This document shows positions 34,184 through 43,279 of a DNA stretch of 64,000 bases, in pieces. The translations under genes and the position numbers were made by a program. The DNA is from Qipengyuania aurantiaca. GTDB taxonomy: Bacteria; Pseudomonadota; Alphaproteobacteria; Sphingomonadales; Sphingomonadaceae. The first letter of the stretch is position 1, and every line of letters starts with the position of its first letter. The notes below the pieces were generated by a model, which searched no databases, was not told the DNA's origin, and was given only the letters and a program-made list of their open reading frames with translations. The DNA lies in contig NZ_CP081295.1 of the NCBI RefSeq assembly GCF_019711375.1, forward strand, positions 496,001 to 560,000, given 5' to 3'.

Positions 34184-34642
34184 ATGGATATGGACCGCAC
34201 GATTCACGAACAGGTCGTCGAAGACCTCTATGCCGAAGCGCTTTCGCTGGCGGACGAGGCGCGCGCCGTATTCGACCTGCGCGATGAGGCGAGCCATGGC
34301 AACACGCCCGACGAAGTGCGCATCGCGCTGTCGATCGAGGGGCTGCGCACCACCACGCGGGTAATGCATGTGCTTGCTTGGCTGCTCAACCAGCGCGCCT
34401 ATCACGCGGGCGAGCTGACCAAGCTGCAATTGCTGCGCCACGGGACCTTGGGCGAGGAGCGCCCCTCCGACCCGGCCAACATGGAAAAGCTGGAGCTCGC
34501 CACCCGCGCGTTGATTCGCGACACCGAACGGCTGCATGCCCGGGTTGCGCGGCTCGACGAAGAACAGCGCCAGATCGAAAACGCCAAAGACCCGGTCAGC
34601 GATATGCAGGGCCGCATCGCGCAGGCTTTCGCCGGACGTTAA
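34184..34642 (+). CDS. rcdA: RcdA-type DUF1465 protein
   Basis: A 152-residue protein of the DUF1465/RcdA family. In Caulobacter, RcdA is an adaptor that joins CpdR-primed ClpXP to substrates including the cell-cycle regulator CtrA. The sequence is helical, with ALSIEGLRTTTRVMHVLAWLLNQRAY as the conserved core and LRHGTLGEERPSDP after it. The start at the first ATG of MDMDRTIHEQ is chosen over an open upstream extension. The last 4 bases overlap convergent glpK. The role in this organism is inferred from the family. Confidence 0.85.
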   Translation: MDMDRTIHEQVVEDLYAEALSLADEARAVFDLRDEASHGNTPDEVRIALSIEGLRTTTRVMHVLAWLLNQRAYHAGELTKLQLLRHGTLGEERPSDPANMEKLELATRALIRDTERLHARVARLDEEQRQIENAKDPVSDMQGRIAQAFAGR

Positions 34643-36102
34643 GCGACCGAGAGCGCGCGGGCGTAGCGCGCCAGCCGGTCCTTCCTCACTTCTTCCGCCA
34701 TATCCGGGGTAAATACCCGCATTTCGCCGCGCATGGCCTGCGCGGCTTCTTCCAGCGTGGCGTAAATCCCCGCGCCGACGCTGGCGCAAATGGCTGCGCC
34801 CAGCGCGGTGGTCTCGACGAAATCGGGACGCTCGACTTCGAGGTCCAGAATGTCGGCGAGGTCCTGCGCCATCCAGTCGTTGGCGCTCATCCCGCCATCG
34901 ATCTTGAGGCTGGTCCACGCCGCGCCATCACCGGCAAAGGCCGTCGCCAGGTCGTGCGTCTGGTGCGCCATGGCCTCCAGCGCTGCGCGGGCGATCTGCG
35001 CCCGTCCGCTGGCGAAGCTGAGGCCCGAGATCACCCCGCGCGCATCGGGCTTCCAATGCGGCGCGCCGAGGCCGGCCAGCGCGGGCACGATCACCACTTC
35101 GCCGCTGTCCTCGATGGAGCGGGCCAGCTTCTCCGTCTCCGCCGCGCTTCCTATAAGGCCGAGCTGGTCGCGCAGATACTGGACGAGGCTACCGGCCACG
35201 AAGCAGGCGCCCTCCAGCGCGTAGGTCCGCTCGCCGCCCGACTGGTGCAGCACCGTGCCGAGCAGGCGATGGTCGGAGCGCGGGATGTCCTGCCCCTTGT
35301 TGGTCAGGACGAAGGCCCCGGTGCCATAGGTCGCCTTGGTCTCCCCGAAGGAGAGGCAGCCCTGCCCGATGGTGGCCGATTGCTGGTCGCCTACGAGGCC
35401 GCAAATCGGGATCGACCGCCCGAGCCACTCGGCCCCGCAGTCGGCGAGATGGCCATGCGTGTCGACAACCTCGGGCAGGCTCGCGACCGGCACGCCGAAG
35501 AGTTCGCACAGCCCTTCGTCAAACTGCGCGCCGTCGAGCGCGAGCAACAACGTGCGGCTGGCGTTGCTGGCGTCGCTGACATGCGCACCGCCCGACAGCT
35601 TGTAGACCAGCCAGCTCTCGACCGTGCCGAAAGCGAGCCGCCCGTCGTCCGACGCGCGCTTCACGCCCTCGTCGTGGTCGAGCAGCCAGCGCATTTTCGT
35701 GCCGGAGAAATAGGGATCGAGCAGCAGGCCGGTGCGCGTCTGCACCTCGGCCTCGTGGCCTTCGTCCTTCAACTGCGCGCAGAAATCGGCCGTGCGCCGG
35801 TCCTGCCACACGATCGCGCGCGCCAGCGGCTCGCCTGTTTTGCGGTCCCATGCGACCACGGTTTCGCGCTGGTTGGTGATCCCAATGGCGGCGATGGCCT
35901 CGGCGCCTTCGCCCACCGCCTCGCGCATGCAGCGGAGCGTCTTCTCCCAAATCTCGACCGCGTCGTGCTCGACCCAGCCGGGCTTGGGATAGTGCTGCGT
36001 CAGTTCCGCCTGCGCGACGCGTTCCATGCGTCCCGCTGCATCGAAAACCATCGCCCGTGTCGAAGTCGTCCCCGCGTCGAGGACCAGAATTTTCTCTCCC
36101 AT
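34639..36102 (-). CDS. glpK: Glycerol kinase
   Basis: Phosphorylates glycerol to sn-glycerol-3-phosphate. The 487-residue FGGY-family kinase starts ILVLDAGTTSTRAMVFDAAG, contains GITNQRETVVAWDRKTGEPL, an ATYGTGAFVLTNKG segment and the signature FVAGSLVQYLRD, and has the C-terminal nucleotide region KIDGGMSANDWMAQDLADI. The ATG at 36102 follows GGGAGGGG, so I prefer it to the start ten codons upstream. No glpF or glpD is adjacent. It is convergent with rcdA (4-base overlap) and divergent from the MBL-fold gene. Confidence 0.95.
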   Translation of the reverse strand: MGEKILVLDAGTTSTRAMVFDAAGRMERVAQAELTQHYPKPGWVEHDAVEIWEKTLRCMREAVGEGAEAIAAIGITNQRETVVAWDRKTGEPLARAIVWQDRRTADFCAQLKDEGHEAEVQTRTGLLLDPYFSGTKMRWLLDHDEGVKRASDDGRLAFGTVESWLVYKLSGGAHVSDASNASRTLLLALDGAQFDEGLCELFGVPVASLPEVVDTHGHLADCGAEWLGRSIPICGLVGDQQSATIGQGCLSFGETKATYGTGAFVLTNKGQDIPRSDHRLLGTVLHQSGGERTYALEGACFVAGSLVQYLRDQLGLIGSAAETEKLARSIEDSGEVVIVPALAGLGAPHWKPDARGVISGLSFASGRAQIARAALEAMAHQTHDLATAFAGDGAAWTSLKIDGGMSANDWMAQDLADILDLEVERPDFVETTALGAAICASVGAGIYATLEEAAQAMRGEMRVFTPDMAEEVRKDRLARYARALSVA

Positions 36103-36150
36103 GCGCCCCTCCCTATCGACAAGCCGCGCCATTCGCTACAGGCTTGCCGC

Positions 36151-37026
36151 ATGGCAGGCCCTCCCCCCAAACCCTGGCCCACGGGCGAAGCGATGCAGCT
36201 GGAACCGCTGGTGCGGCGCGTTCTGGCGCCCAACCCCTCGCCCTATACCTATACCGGCACGCAGAGTTACATCGTCGGTATCGGCGATGGCTGCGCGGTG
36301 ATCGATCCCGGCCCGGACGAAAAGGAGCACCTGCTCGCGCTCGATGCGGCTATTGGCGAGGAACACGTCTGCGCGATCATGTGCACGCACACCCATCGCG
36401 ACCATTCGCCTGCTGCCAAGACTCTTGCGGCACGCACCGGCGCGCCCGTCGTCGGCTGCGCGCCCCTTGTGCTCGACGATAGCGGTCCCCGCGCCGATGC
36501 CAGTTTCGACCGGACCTACGAACCAGACCGGGTGATGGAGGATGGCGAGGCGATGACCGGCCCCGGCTGGACGCTGCGCGCCGTCGCGACGCCGGGCCAT
36601 GTCTCGAACCATTTGTGCTTCGCCCTCGAAGAGAGCGGCGCGGTCTTTACCGGCGACCATGTGATGGGCTGGTCGACCAGCGTGGTTGTCCCGCCCGATG
36701 GCGACATGGCGGACTATATGGCCAGCCTCGAAAAGCTCTACGCGCGCGAGCAGGACACGGTCTATTACCCGGCCCATGGCGAGGCGATCCACAAGCCGCG
36801 CCAGCTGGTGCGCGGCATGATCGGCCACCGCCGCCAGCGCGAGAACCAGATCCTGCGCCACCTTGCCGAAGGCCCGCACGAGGCAGCCGATTTCGTGCCC
36901 AAGATGTACAAGGGTCTCGACGAGCGCCTGCACGGCGCGGCAAAAATGTCGGTCACCGCCCATCTTATCGATCTGGAACGCCGCGGCATCGTGCGGCGTT
37001 CTGGCGATGTATGGCAGATGATCTGA
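36151..37026 (+). CDS. MBL-fold metallohydrolase, LACTB2-like
   Basis: A 291-residue metallo-beta-lactamase-fold hydrolase. The metal site is HTHRDHS (H-x-H-x-D-H), with further ligands in ATPGHVSNH and FTGDHVMGW, and a later YYPAHGE. The C-terminal 60 or so residues (MYKGLDERLHGAAKMSVTAH then LERRGIVRR) form a winged-helix tail as in LACTB2-like proteins. Some relatives are RNA endonucleases; others are hydrolases of unknown substrate. The gene overlaps the following DUF4230 gene by 16 bases in another frame, so they are co-translated. Confidence 0.88.
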   Translation: MAGPPPKPWPTGEAMQLEPLVRRVLAPNPSPYTYTGTQSYIVGIGDGCAVIDPGPDEKEHLLALDAAIGEEHVCAIMCTHTHRDHSPAAKTLAARTGAPVVGCAPLVLDDSGPRADASFDRTYEPDRVMEDGEAMTGPGWTLRAVATPGHVSNHLCFALEESGAVFTGDHVMGWSTSVVVPPDGDMADYMASLEKLYAREQDTVYYPAHGEAIHKPRQLVRGMIGHRRQRENQILRHLAEGPHEAADFVPKMYKGLDERLHGAAKMSVTAHLIDLERRGIVRRSGDVWQMI

Positions 37027-37697
37027 ACGAACCCGCGAACCACACCCACTCGAAGGCGGAGCGCAGCCCCTCGCTCGCCCGCGTGCAGGCGGTGCCGTGG
37101 CTGATCGCCATCGTGCTCTTCGCGCTGGCCGCATGGCTCGGCTGGCGCGCCTTCATCTACAAGGAGGAAGGCGATCCGGTGGCCAGCGCCATGCTGGCTT
37201 TCGAAAAGCAGAACTCGCTCACTGTCTTTTCCAGCCGCTTCGAGGTGGTTGCCGAAAGCGTCGATAGGCGCGGGGTGCTGAACATCGATTTGCTCGAAAG
37301 CCGCCAGGCCTCGGTCATCCCGGCGACGGTCGAATACCGGCTCGACCTCAGCAGCATGGACCGCGACCGCTTCGATTGGGACGAGGAGAGCGAGACGCTG
37401 GGCGTGGTCCTTCCCGCCCTCAAGATCTCGCGCCCCAATCTCGACGAAGGCGCGGCCAAGACCTTTACCGAAGGCACCTATGTCAGCCGCGATGCGAGCG
37501 CGGACCTCGCCCGCAACAATTCGCAGCAGGCCGAACGCAAGGCCGCTGCCTTTGCCAAGAACCCGCAAGTGCTCGCCATGGCGCGCGAGGCGGCTAAGGA
37601 GGCGGTGCGGCAGAACCTGGCCATCCCGCTGCAGGTGGCGGGGTATGGCGATGTCACCGTCGAGGTGCGGTTCGATGGGGAAGCCGCGCCCGAATAG
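37011..37697 (+). CDS. DUF4230 single-span membrane protein
   Basis: A 228-residue protein with one N-terminal membrane helix (VPWLIAIVLFALAAWLGWRAF, about residues 26-46) and a larger outer or periplasmic domain. The sequence VFSSRFEVVAESVDRRG, then ATVEYRLDLSSMDRDRF, fits DUF4230, a family without a defined function. The ATG at 37011 overlaps the end of the MBL-fold gene by 16 bases. No catalytic motif is evident. The overlap suggests shared expression, not necessarily a shared pathway. Confidence 0.75.
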   Translation: MADDLNEPANHTHSKAERSPSLARVQAVPWLIAIVLFALAAWLGWRAFIYKEEGDPVASAMLAFEKQNSLTVFSSRFEVVAESVDRRGVLNIDLLESRQASVIPATVEYRLDLSSMDRDRFDWDEESETLGVVLPALKISRPNLDEGAAKTFTEGTYVSRDASADLARNNSQQAERKAAAFAKNPQVLAMAREAAKEAVRQNLAIPLQVAGYGDVTVEVRFDGEAAPE

Positions 37698-37709
37698 CGG
37701 CGGCCGATA

Positions 37710-37738
37710 TTGACCTTCTCGCTCCGGCGCGGAATAGT
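37710..37738 (+). promoter_or_regulatory. Candidate sigma70-type promoter
   Basis: TTGACC (37710-37715) and AATAGT (37733-37738) are separated by 17 bases, matching five and four of six consensus positions. A start about 7 bases downstream would give a leader of about 50 bases before the membrane-protein gene at 37794, whose own ribosome site GAGGGGGAG is strong. Confidence 0.35.
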
Positions 37739-37793
37739 CCGACCATAACAAAAGACATGATGGTCGCTCGTTCCTGAGGGGGAGTTTACGAGT

Positions 37794-38573
37794 ATGGCTA
37801 CTGCCGCCGCTGCGCCGCACGACACCGCAATCCGCGGAAACACGCGCTTTTTCACCGTCATGGCCTTCGTGATGAGCTTCATCATCGTGGCCGGTTTCGT
37901 GGTCAATCTGGCCTTCGCACGCTCGAGCTTCGACGTGCCCTGGCCCTATCATGTCCACGGCATCATCTTCATGTCCTGGCTCGGCATCTATTGCGGCCAG
38001 CATGTCACTGCCTCGACCGGAAACTGGTCGCTCCACGCCAAGTTCGGCAAGATCGCCTATCTCTGGGTTCCGCTGATGGTGATCTTCGGGACGACCATCA
38101 TGATCGTCGTCGCGCGGCGCACGGGCGGCCCGTTCTTCTTCCACGTCAGCGAATTTTTGTGGAGCAACACCATGCTCGTGTGGCTGTTCGGCGGGCTCAC
38201 CTTCTGGGCGCTGTCCCGCCGCCGCTACACCGGCTGGCACCGGCGGCTGATGCTGTGCGGCATGGCGATCCTGACCGGCCCGGGCCTCGGACGCCTGCTG
38301 CCCCTGCCGCTGATGATCCCCAATTCCTGGCTCATCACGACCATCGTCACGATGCTTTTCCCGGTGATCGGGATGATCGTCGACAAGCGCAAGCTGGGCC
38401 GCGTCCACCCGGCCTACTGGTGGGGCCTCGGCCTATACATCGCGGTCTTCACCGTCTCGATGCTGATTGCCTTTTCCTCGTTCGGCATTGCCGTGACCGA
38501 GCAGATAATTGCCGGAACGCCGGGGGCAGAGCGCCCGATGGAGGCCTTCCTGCCGCCCGGCTTCACCATGTAA
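37794..38573 (+). CDS. Polytopic membrane protein, about seven helices, function unknown
   Basis: A 259-residue integral membrane protein. Likely spans include FFTVMAFVMSFIIVAGFVVN, HGIIFMSWLGIYCGQHV, YLWVPLMVIFGTTIMIVVAR, LWSNTMLVWLFGGLTFWAL, WLITTIVTMLFPVIGMIVD and GLGLYIAVFTVSMLIAFSS, with one more around LMLCGMAILTGPGLG. Conserved-looking polar residues (PYHVHG, CGQH, WHRRLMLCG) within or beside helices suggest His-based metal or haem contacts, but I recognise no characterised family. It has its own candidate promoter and strong ribosome site, and stands alone before nadA. Confidence 0.72.
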   Translation: MATAAAAPHDTAIRGNTRFFTVMAFVMSFIIVAGFVVNLAFARSSFDVPWPYHVHGIIFMSWLGIYCGQHVTASTGNWSLHAKFGKIAYLWVPLMVIFGTTIMIVVARRTGGPFFFHVSEFLWSNTMLVWLFGGLTFWALSRRRYTGWHRRLMLCGMAILTGPGLGRLLPLPLMIPNSWLITTIVTMLFPVIGMIVDKRKLGRVHPAYWWGLGLYIAVFTVSMLIAFSSFGIAVTEQIIAGTPGAERPMEAFLPPGFTM

Positions 38574-38654
38574 TAGGGGCCGAGGCAAGGAACCCCCTCG
38601 CCTCGCCACCCGTTCCGTCTATAAGCGCCTCAAAGCAATCAGACGGGACCGAAT

Positions 38655-39641
38655 ATGACCGCCGAAACCAGCCTTCCGACCGGTGACGACCTGCTCGCCG
38701 AGATCGACCGTCTCCGCAAGGAGAAGAACGCGATCATCCTCGCGCACTACTACCAGAGCGCGCAGATCCAGGACCTTGCCGATTTCGTCGGCGACAGCCT
38801 CGAACTGAGCCGCAAGGCGGCCGAGACCGATGCCGATGTGATCGCCTTTTGCGGCGTCAAATTCATGGCCGACACGGCCAAGATCCTGAGCCCCGAAAAG
38901 ATCGTCGTCCTGCCCGACATGGACGCCGGCTGCAGCCTCGAAGACAGCTGCCCTCCCGAAAAATTCGCCGCGTTCCGGGAAGCGCATCCCGATCACATCG
39001 CGCTGACCTACATCAACTGCTCGACCGAGGTGAAGGCGCTCAGCGACATCATCGTCACCTCCTCCAGCGCCGAGACGATCATCAGCCAGATCCCCGAAGA
39101 CCAAAAGATCATCTTCGGCCCCGACCGGCATCTTGGCGGCTACATGAGCCGCAAATTCGGCCGTGACATGCTGCTCTGGCCGGGCGTGTGCATCGTGCAC
39201 GAGGCTTTCAGCGAAACCGAGCTCCTGAAGCTGAAACAGCAGCACCCCGACGCCCCGATCGCCGCGCATCCCGAATGTCCGCCGACCATCGTCGATCATG
39301 CCGATTACGTCGGCTCGACCAGCGGCATCTTGCAGTTCGCCCAGACCTTCGAAGGCGACACGCTGATCGTGGCGACCGAGCCGCACATCATCCACCAGAT
39401 GGAAAAGGCGCTGCCCGAAAAGACCTTCATCGGCGCCCCCGGCGCGGACGGCAACTGCAGCTGCAACATCTGCCCCTACATGGCGCTCAACACGCTGGAA
39501 AAGCTCTACAAATGCCTCGACACGCTGGAGCCGCGCATCGAGATAGAGGAAGGCCTGCGGTTGAAAGCCAAGCAGAGCCTCGACCGCATGCTGGAAATGG
39601 CTAGCGGCACCATCGGCAAGGGCGATCTGGGCAAAGTCTAG
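38655..39641 (+). CDS. nadA: Quinolinate synthase A
   Basis: Condenses iminoaspartate with dihydroxyacetone phosphate to give quinolinate for NAD synthesis. The 328-residue protein has the three-domain NadA arrangement. ILAHYYQSAQIQDLADFVGDS is the first substrate motif, FCGVKFMADTAKIL carries one cluster Cys, and AAHPECPPTIVDHAD and GNCSCNICPYMALNT carry the rest of the [4Fe-4S] ligands. No nadB or nadC lies nearby, so the iminoaspartate source is elsewhere. It follows the membrane protein by 81 bases and precedes the DUF2254 pair by 52. Confidence 0.97.
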   Translation: MTAETSLPTGDDLLAEIDRLRKEKNAIILAHYYQSAQIQDLADFVGDSLELSRKAAETDADVIAFCGVKFMADTAKILSPEKIVVLPDMDAGCSLEDSCPPEKFAAFREAHPDHIALTYINCSTEVKALSDIIVTSSSAETIISQIPEDQKIIFGPDRHLGGYMSRKFGRDMLLWPGVCIVHEAFSETELLKLKQQHPDAPIAAHPECPPTIVDHADYVGSTSGILQFAQTFEGDTLIVATEPHIIHQMEKALPEKTFIGAPGADGNCSCNICPYMALNTLEKLYKCLDTLEPRIEIEEGLRLKAKQSLDRMLEMASGTIGKGDLGKV

Positions 39642-39693
39642 GCAACCCTTCCCCACCCCGCGCGTTACCCCCCTATCCGCAATCGCAGGGGTA

Positions 39694-41010
39694 ATGCGCG
39701 CTTTGGCTGCAACGGGGCCACTCAAGGGAATTCGCGACTGGGTGATTCACCGGCTGGTGGCCAATTACTGGTCGCTGCCGATGGTCGCCGTGATCGCCGC
39801 GCCGCTGGTTGGCGCGGCTGTGCTGTGGGCTGACCGCGCCTTTGCCGGGCGCTGGCTGTTCGAGCAGGGGATTACCCCCATGGTCGCGGGCGATACGGCG
39901 CAGGACCTCGCCATCGCCATCGTCGGCATCAACGCCGCATTCCTCACGCTCTACTGGTCGGTCACGCTGATCGTGCTGACGCTGGCCACGGGCAATCTCG
40001 GCGTGCGGCTGGTGGATCGCTGGCTCGACAAGGGGCTGGTGCGCCTGTCGATGGCGGGCCTTACCTTCTGCCTCGTTTTCTCGATCATCGTGCTGATGCG
40101 CGTCGATCCCGAGGCTCCGCTATCACAACTGCCGCATTTCGCGCTGACCGCGATGCTCGCCCTCGAACTGGTCAATATCGCCATGCTGGGCGTCGCCATC
40201 CACGATCTCGGGCGCACCATGTTCGTCGACCGCTCGATCGCGCATCTCGGCACCGATGCGGGGAGCGTGGCGATCCCGATCGTCGAGAGGGAGCCGTTTG
40301 CGGGCGAGTGGCAGGTGACCATCCCCTCCAAACGCGAAGGCTATATCGAAGGCATCGACTTGGCCGCCATCGCGAAGGAGCTGGGCAACGACCAAGGGGC
40401 CGTGCGGTTTTGCGCGGCACCCGGTCAACATGTTTTGGAAGGCGAACCGCTGGTGCGATTTGCCACAGCAAACCCGGACGAGGACTGCATCTACAAGGCC
40501 ATTCCGATCGGCGAATTCCGCTCCTCCGTTCAGTCCACCGTCTATCAGGTGCGCCTGCTGGTTGAGGTCGCCGCGCGGGCGCTTTCGCCCGGCATCAACG
40601 ATTTTTACTCTGCCATCGCCTGCGCCGACCAGCTCGCCGCCGCCATCTCTGGCAACGCCAGCCTTTGGGTGGAGGACGGGAAGGTCGCCGCCTGGGAGGA
40701 AGCGCCGCGCTTCGAACTACCTGGGCAGGACTTTCGCGGCCTCTTCGGCGCCCCGCTCAAGGCTTTCCGGCAGGCGGCAGCCGACTATCCTTCGGTCTCG
40801 ATCCGCATGATCGACAATTACGCCCGGCTCTGCGCGCTGATGGCGGAGCAGGATTGCCCCGCCGGCCTGCTGCGTTACCTGCGGCAATGCGCTGAGGAAT
40901 TGCGCGATCACGCCATGGCGAACGCCGAGCAGGAGATCGACCGGCGCGACATCGCCGACGCGTTTTCGCGGTTCGACCAACCATCCTCCAGTCTGAAGAG
41001 TGTTGCATGA
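39694..41010 (+). CDS. DUF2254 membrane protein, first of tandem pair
   Basis: A 438-residue predicted inner-membrane protein. The N-terminal part has about four helices (LPMVAVIAAPLVGAAVLWA, DLAIAIVGINAAFLTLYWS, VTLIVLTLA, MAGLTFCLVFSIIVLMR), and the large soluble C-terminal region holds the family signature RALSPGINDFYSA. DUF2254 function is unknown; the membrane half recalls channel-like architecture. The stop overlaps the next gene as ATGA. The two paralogues share the SPGIND motif but differ elsewhere. Confidence 0.85.
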   Translation: MRALAATGPLKGIRDWVIHRLVANYWSLPMVAVIAAPLVGAAVLWADRAFAGRWLFEQGITPMVAGDTAQDLAIAIVGINAAFLTLYWSVTLIVLTLATGNLGVRLVDRWLDKGLVRLSMAGLTFCLVFSIIVLMRVDPEAPLSQLPHFALTAMLALELVNIAMLGVAIHDLGRTMFVDRSIAHLGTDAGSVAIPIVEREPFAGEWQVTIPSKREGYIEGIDLAAIAKELGNDQGAVRFCAAPGQHVLEGEPLVRFATANPDEDCIYKAIPIGEFRSSVQSTVYQVRLLVEVAARALSPGINDFYSAIACADQLAAAISGNASLWVEDGKVAAWEEAPRFELPGQDFRGLFGAPLKAFRQAAADYPSVSIRMIDNYARLCALMAEQDCPAGLLRYLRQCAEELRDHAMANAEQEIDRRDIADAFSRFDQPSSSLKSVA

Positions 41011-42329
41011 CCGCACGTCTTAAAGCGATCTGGCTGAGCGTGAATGCCAGCTACTGGTTCCTGCCCGCGCTGTTTTCGCTGGCCGCGCTGCTGCTGGCGA
41101 GCCTGACGATCTATCTCGACCGCAGCGGCTGGGCCGATTTCCTCAACGACGTCACCTGGCTCCAGCCCGCTCGGCCCGACGGGGCGAGCAATATGCTCAC
41201 GGTTATTGCGGGGACCATGATGGGTGTTGCCTCGACTGTGTTTTCCATCACCATTGCCGCTGTCGCATATGCCAGCGGGAATTACGGCCCGCGGCTGCTG
41301 ACCAATTTCATGGAGGATCGCGGCAACCAGTTCAGCCTGGCGACCTTCATCGGCACTTTCGTCTATTCGATTACCGTCCTGCGCACCGTGCGCGCCGAGG
41401 ACGAGCGCCCGTCGAATGTCGAGGATGCGGTCGCCTCGGCCCTTCCCGGTTTCGTGCCGCAACTGTCCCTGCTGGTCGCCTTCGGGCTGATGCTGCTGAG
41501 CGTGGCGGTGCTGGTCTATTTCCTCAACCACATCCCCTCCTCGATCCGGGTGAACACCGTGCTCAAGGGCATCGGCGCTCGCCTGCTCAAGGAGATCAAG
41601 GAGCTGTTCCCGGACGAGAACGGCGGCACGCGCCCCCATTCCGCGCCGGAAGGCACGCCGATCTTCGCGCACGATACGGGCTACATCCAGGCAATCGCCT
41701 TCGCCAATCTGGAGCGACTTGCGAAGAAAGAAAACGGGAAGCTGAAGCTGGCCGTGCGGACCGGCGATTTCGTCCATCCCGAAGTCACCATAGCTTACTG
41801 GGCCGACATGGACGTAACCGCGGATTGCCCCGACGACGAGGTACGTGCCGGATTCACACTCGGCAGCATGCGCACGCCGAGCCAGGACATGCAGTTCCTG
41901 ATCGACGAACTGGCGGAGATCGGCCTGCGCGCCCTGTCGCCCGGCATCAACGATCCCTTCACCGCCGTCACCGCCGTTCACTGGCTGGGCGCCGCGACAG
42001 CCGAGCTTGCGCGGCGGGATCTGACGCGCAGCTATGCCAGCGAGGACGAGGAGCCGCATCTCATCCTGCTCGAAGATGATTTCGCGCATTTCGTCGCGCG
42101 AGGTTTCGGTGCGATGCGCAGCGGGGTGGCGACCAACCGGATTGCCGCGCTGGTGACATTCGATGCGCTGGTCGACGCGACCTCAACACTGGATGACGAG
42201 AGCCGCCGCGCCATCATCAAGCAAGAAGGCGACCTCTTGGCCCGCCAAGCGCGCGAACATCTCGTCGGCCCCGAACTCGAAGCCGTCGAAGCGCGCTACC
42301 AGCAGTTCCTTATCCGGGTCGAGCGTTAG
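41007..42329 (+). CDS. DUF2254 membrane protein, second of tandem pair
   Basis: A 440-residue paralogue of the preceding gene. It has a similar four-helix N-terminal half (LPALFSLAALLLASLTIYLD, VIAGTMMGVASTVFSITIAAVAY, LATFIGTFVYSITVL, VAFGLMLLSVAVLVYFLNH) and the soluble half with LRALSPGINDPFTAVTAVHWL, the clearest DUF2254 signature. ATGA overlap with the first copy indicates one transcript and a possible hetero-oligomer. Its end overlaps the convergent EamA gene by 20 bases. No defined function. Confidence 0.88.
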   Translation: MTARLKAIWLSVNASYWFLPALFSLAALLLASLTIYLDRSGWADFLNDVTWLQPARPDGASNMLTVIAGTMMGVASTVFSITIAAVAYASGNYGPRLLTNFMEDRGNQFSLATFIGTFVYSITVLRTVRAEDERPSNVEDAVASALPGFVPQLSLLVAFGLMLLSVAVLVYFLNHIPSSIRVNTVLKGIGARLLKEIKELFPDENGGTRPHSAPEGTPIFAHDTGYIQAIAFANLERLAKKENGKLKLAVRTGDFVHPEVTIAYWADMDVTADCPDDEVRAGFTLGSMRTPSQDMQFLIDELAEIGLRALSPGINDPFTAVTAVHWLGAATAELARRDLTRSYASEDEEPHLILLEDDFAHFVARGFGAMRSGVATNRIAALVTFDALVDATSTLDDESRRAIIKQEGDLLARQAREHLVGPELEAVEARYQQFLIRVER

Positions 42330-43230
42330 GTACGCGCGCAGGCGGCGCCGTGCGCGCCAACAGCAGCGCCGCGGCCAGGAGCGCCATGCCGAGCACGTCC
42401 AATGGCACCAGCATCTCGCCGAAAACGAACCAGCCAACCGTGGCCGCCACGGCAGGCTGGGTCAGCAGGGCCATGCCGATGATCAGCGGCGGGAAGTGCT
42501 TGAGCGAATAGACCAGTAGCCCTTGCCCGATGAACTGGCTCGACAGCGCCAGCAGTAGCACCGGCGTCCAGCCCGCCTCACCCGGCCACACCGGCTCGCC
42601 CGCCGCGACTGCCATGCCGAGCAGCAGCGGCGAAGCGACGAGGCACACCAGCAGCAGCACGCTCCACTGCCCCAGCACGCCGCGCGCCTTTTGGGCTGGC
42701 AGCAGGTAAAAAGCGTAGCAGAGCCCGGCGAAGAGGCAGAAGAGATCGCCAATGAAGGTCGCGGTGGAGATTTCCAAGCTCCGCCCCAGCAGGATCGCTG
42801 CTCCGGCAAGCGCGGCGAGCACGCCCGCGCCTTCGCGGATGGAGGGCGCACGGCGCAGGGCGATGAGGCCCCACAGCATCAGGATCACGCTCCCCGAATT
42901 GCCGAACAGCACCGCGTTGCCGAGCCTCGTCTGCTCGATCCCGACATGCCAGCTGGCGATGTCGAGCGCGAAGAACACGCCCGCCACGACAGCCAGCAGC
43001 GCCAGCCGCCTGTCGAGCGGTCCGGGCGTGCGGCCTCGCCACGCGAGGAAGGCAATCAGCGGGATCGGAAGGAACAGCCGCCAGAAACCGGCCGACACCG
43101 GCCCCGTGTCGGCAAGCCGCACCAGCCAGGGCCCGAGCGCCAGCGCGACATTGCCAGCGATCAGCGCGGCAAAGTGCCAGGCGCTGGCCTGAAAGCCATT
43201 CTTGTCCGCCGCGGTGCTTGTCTCGCCCAT
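42310..43230 (-). CDS. EamA/DMT family transporter
   Basis: A 306-residue inner-membrane protein with ten predicted helices in two EamA repeats (about residues 17-150 and 160-295), as in drug/metabolite exporters of the RhaT/YdcZ type. Seen segments include the Pro-rich YSLKHFPPLIIGMALLTQPA and VGWFVFGEMLVPLDVLGMALL near the end. The substrate is not predictable. It is convergent with the DUF2254 pair, overlapping by 20 bases, and divergent from the Old Yellow Enzyme gene. Confidence 0.9.
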   Translation of the reverse strand: MGETSTAADKNGFQASAWHFAALIAGNVALALGPWLVRLADTGPVSAGFWRLFLPIPLIAFLAWRGRTPGPLDRRLALLAVVAGVFFALDIASWHVGIEQTRLGNAVLFGNSGSVILMLWGLIALRRAPSIREGAGVLAALAGAAILLGRSLEISTATFIGDLFCLFAGLCYAFYLLPAQKARGVLGQWSVLLLVCLVASPLLLGMAVAAGEPVWPGEAGWTPVLLLALSSQFIGQGLLVYSLKHFPPLIIGMALLTQPAVAATVGWFVFGEMLVPLDVLGMALLAAALLLARTAPPARVPNARPG

Positions 43231-43279
43231 GACCGCCCCCTAGCTCTTGAGCCACACAAGGCAAAGGAAACCACCTTCC

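Noticed and set aside
34378..36150. Upstream extension of the MBL-fold gene frame
   Set aside because: The extension is the complement of glpK; the MBL fold begins after the ATG at 36151.
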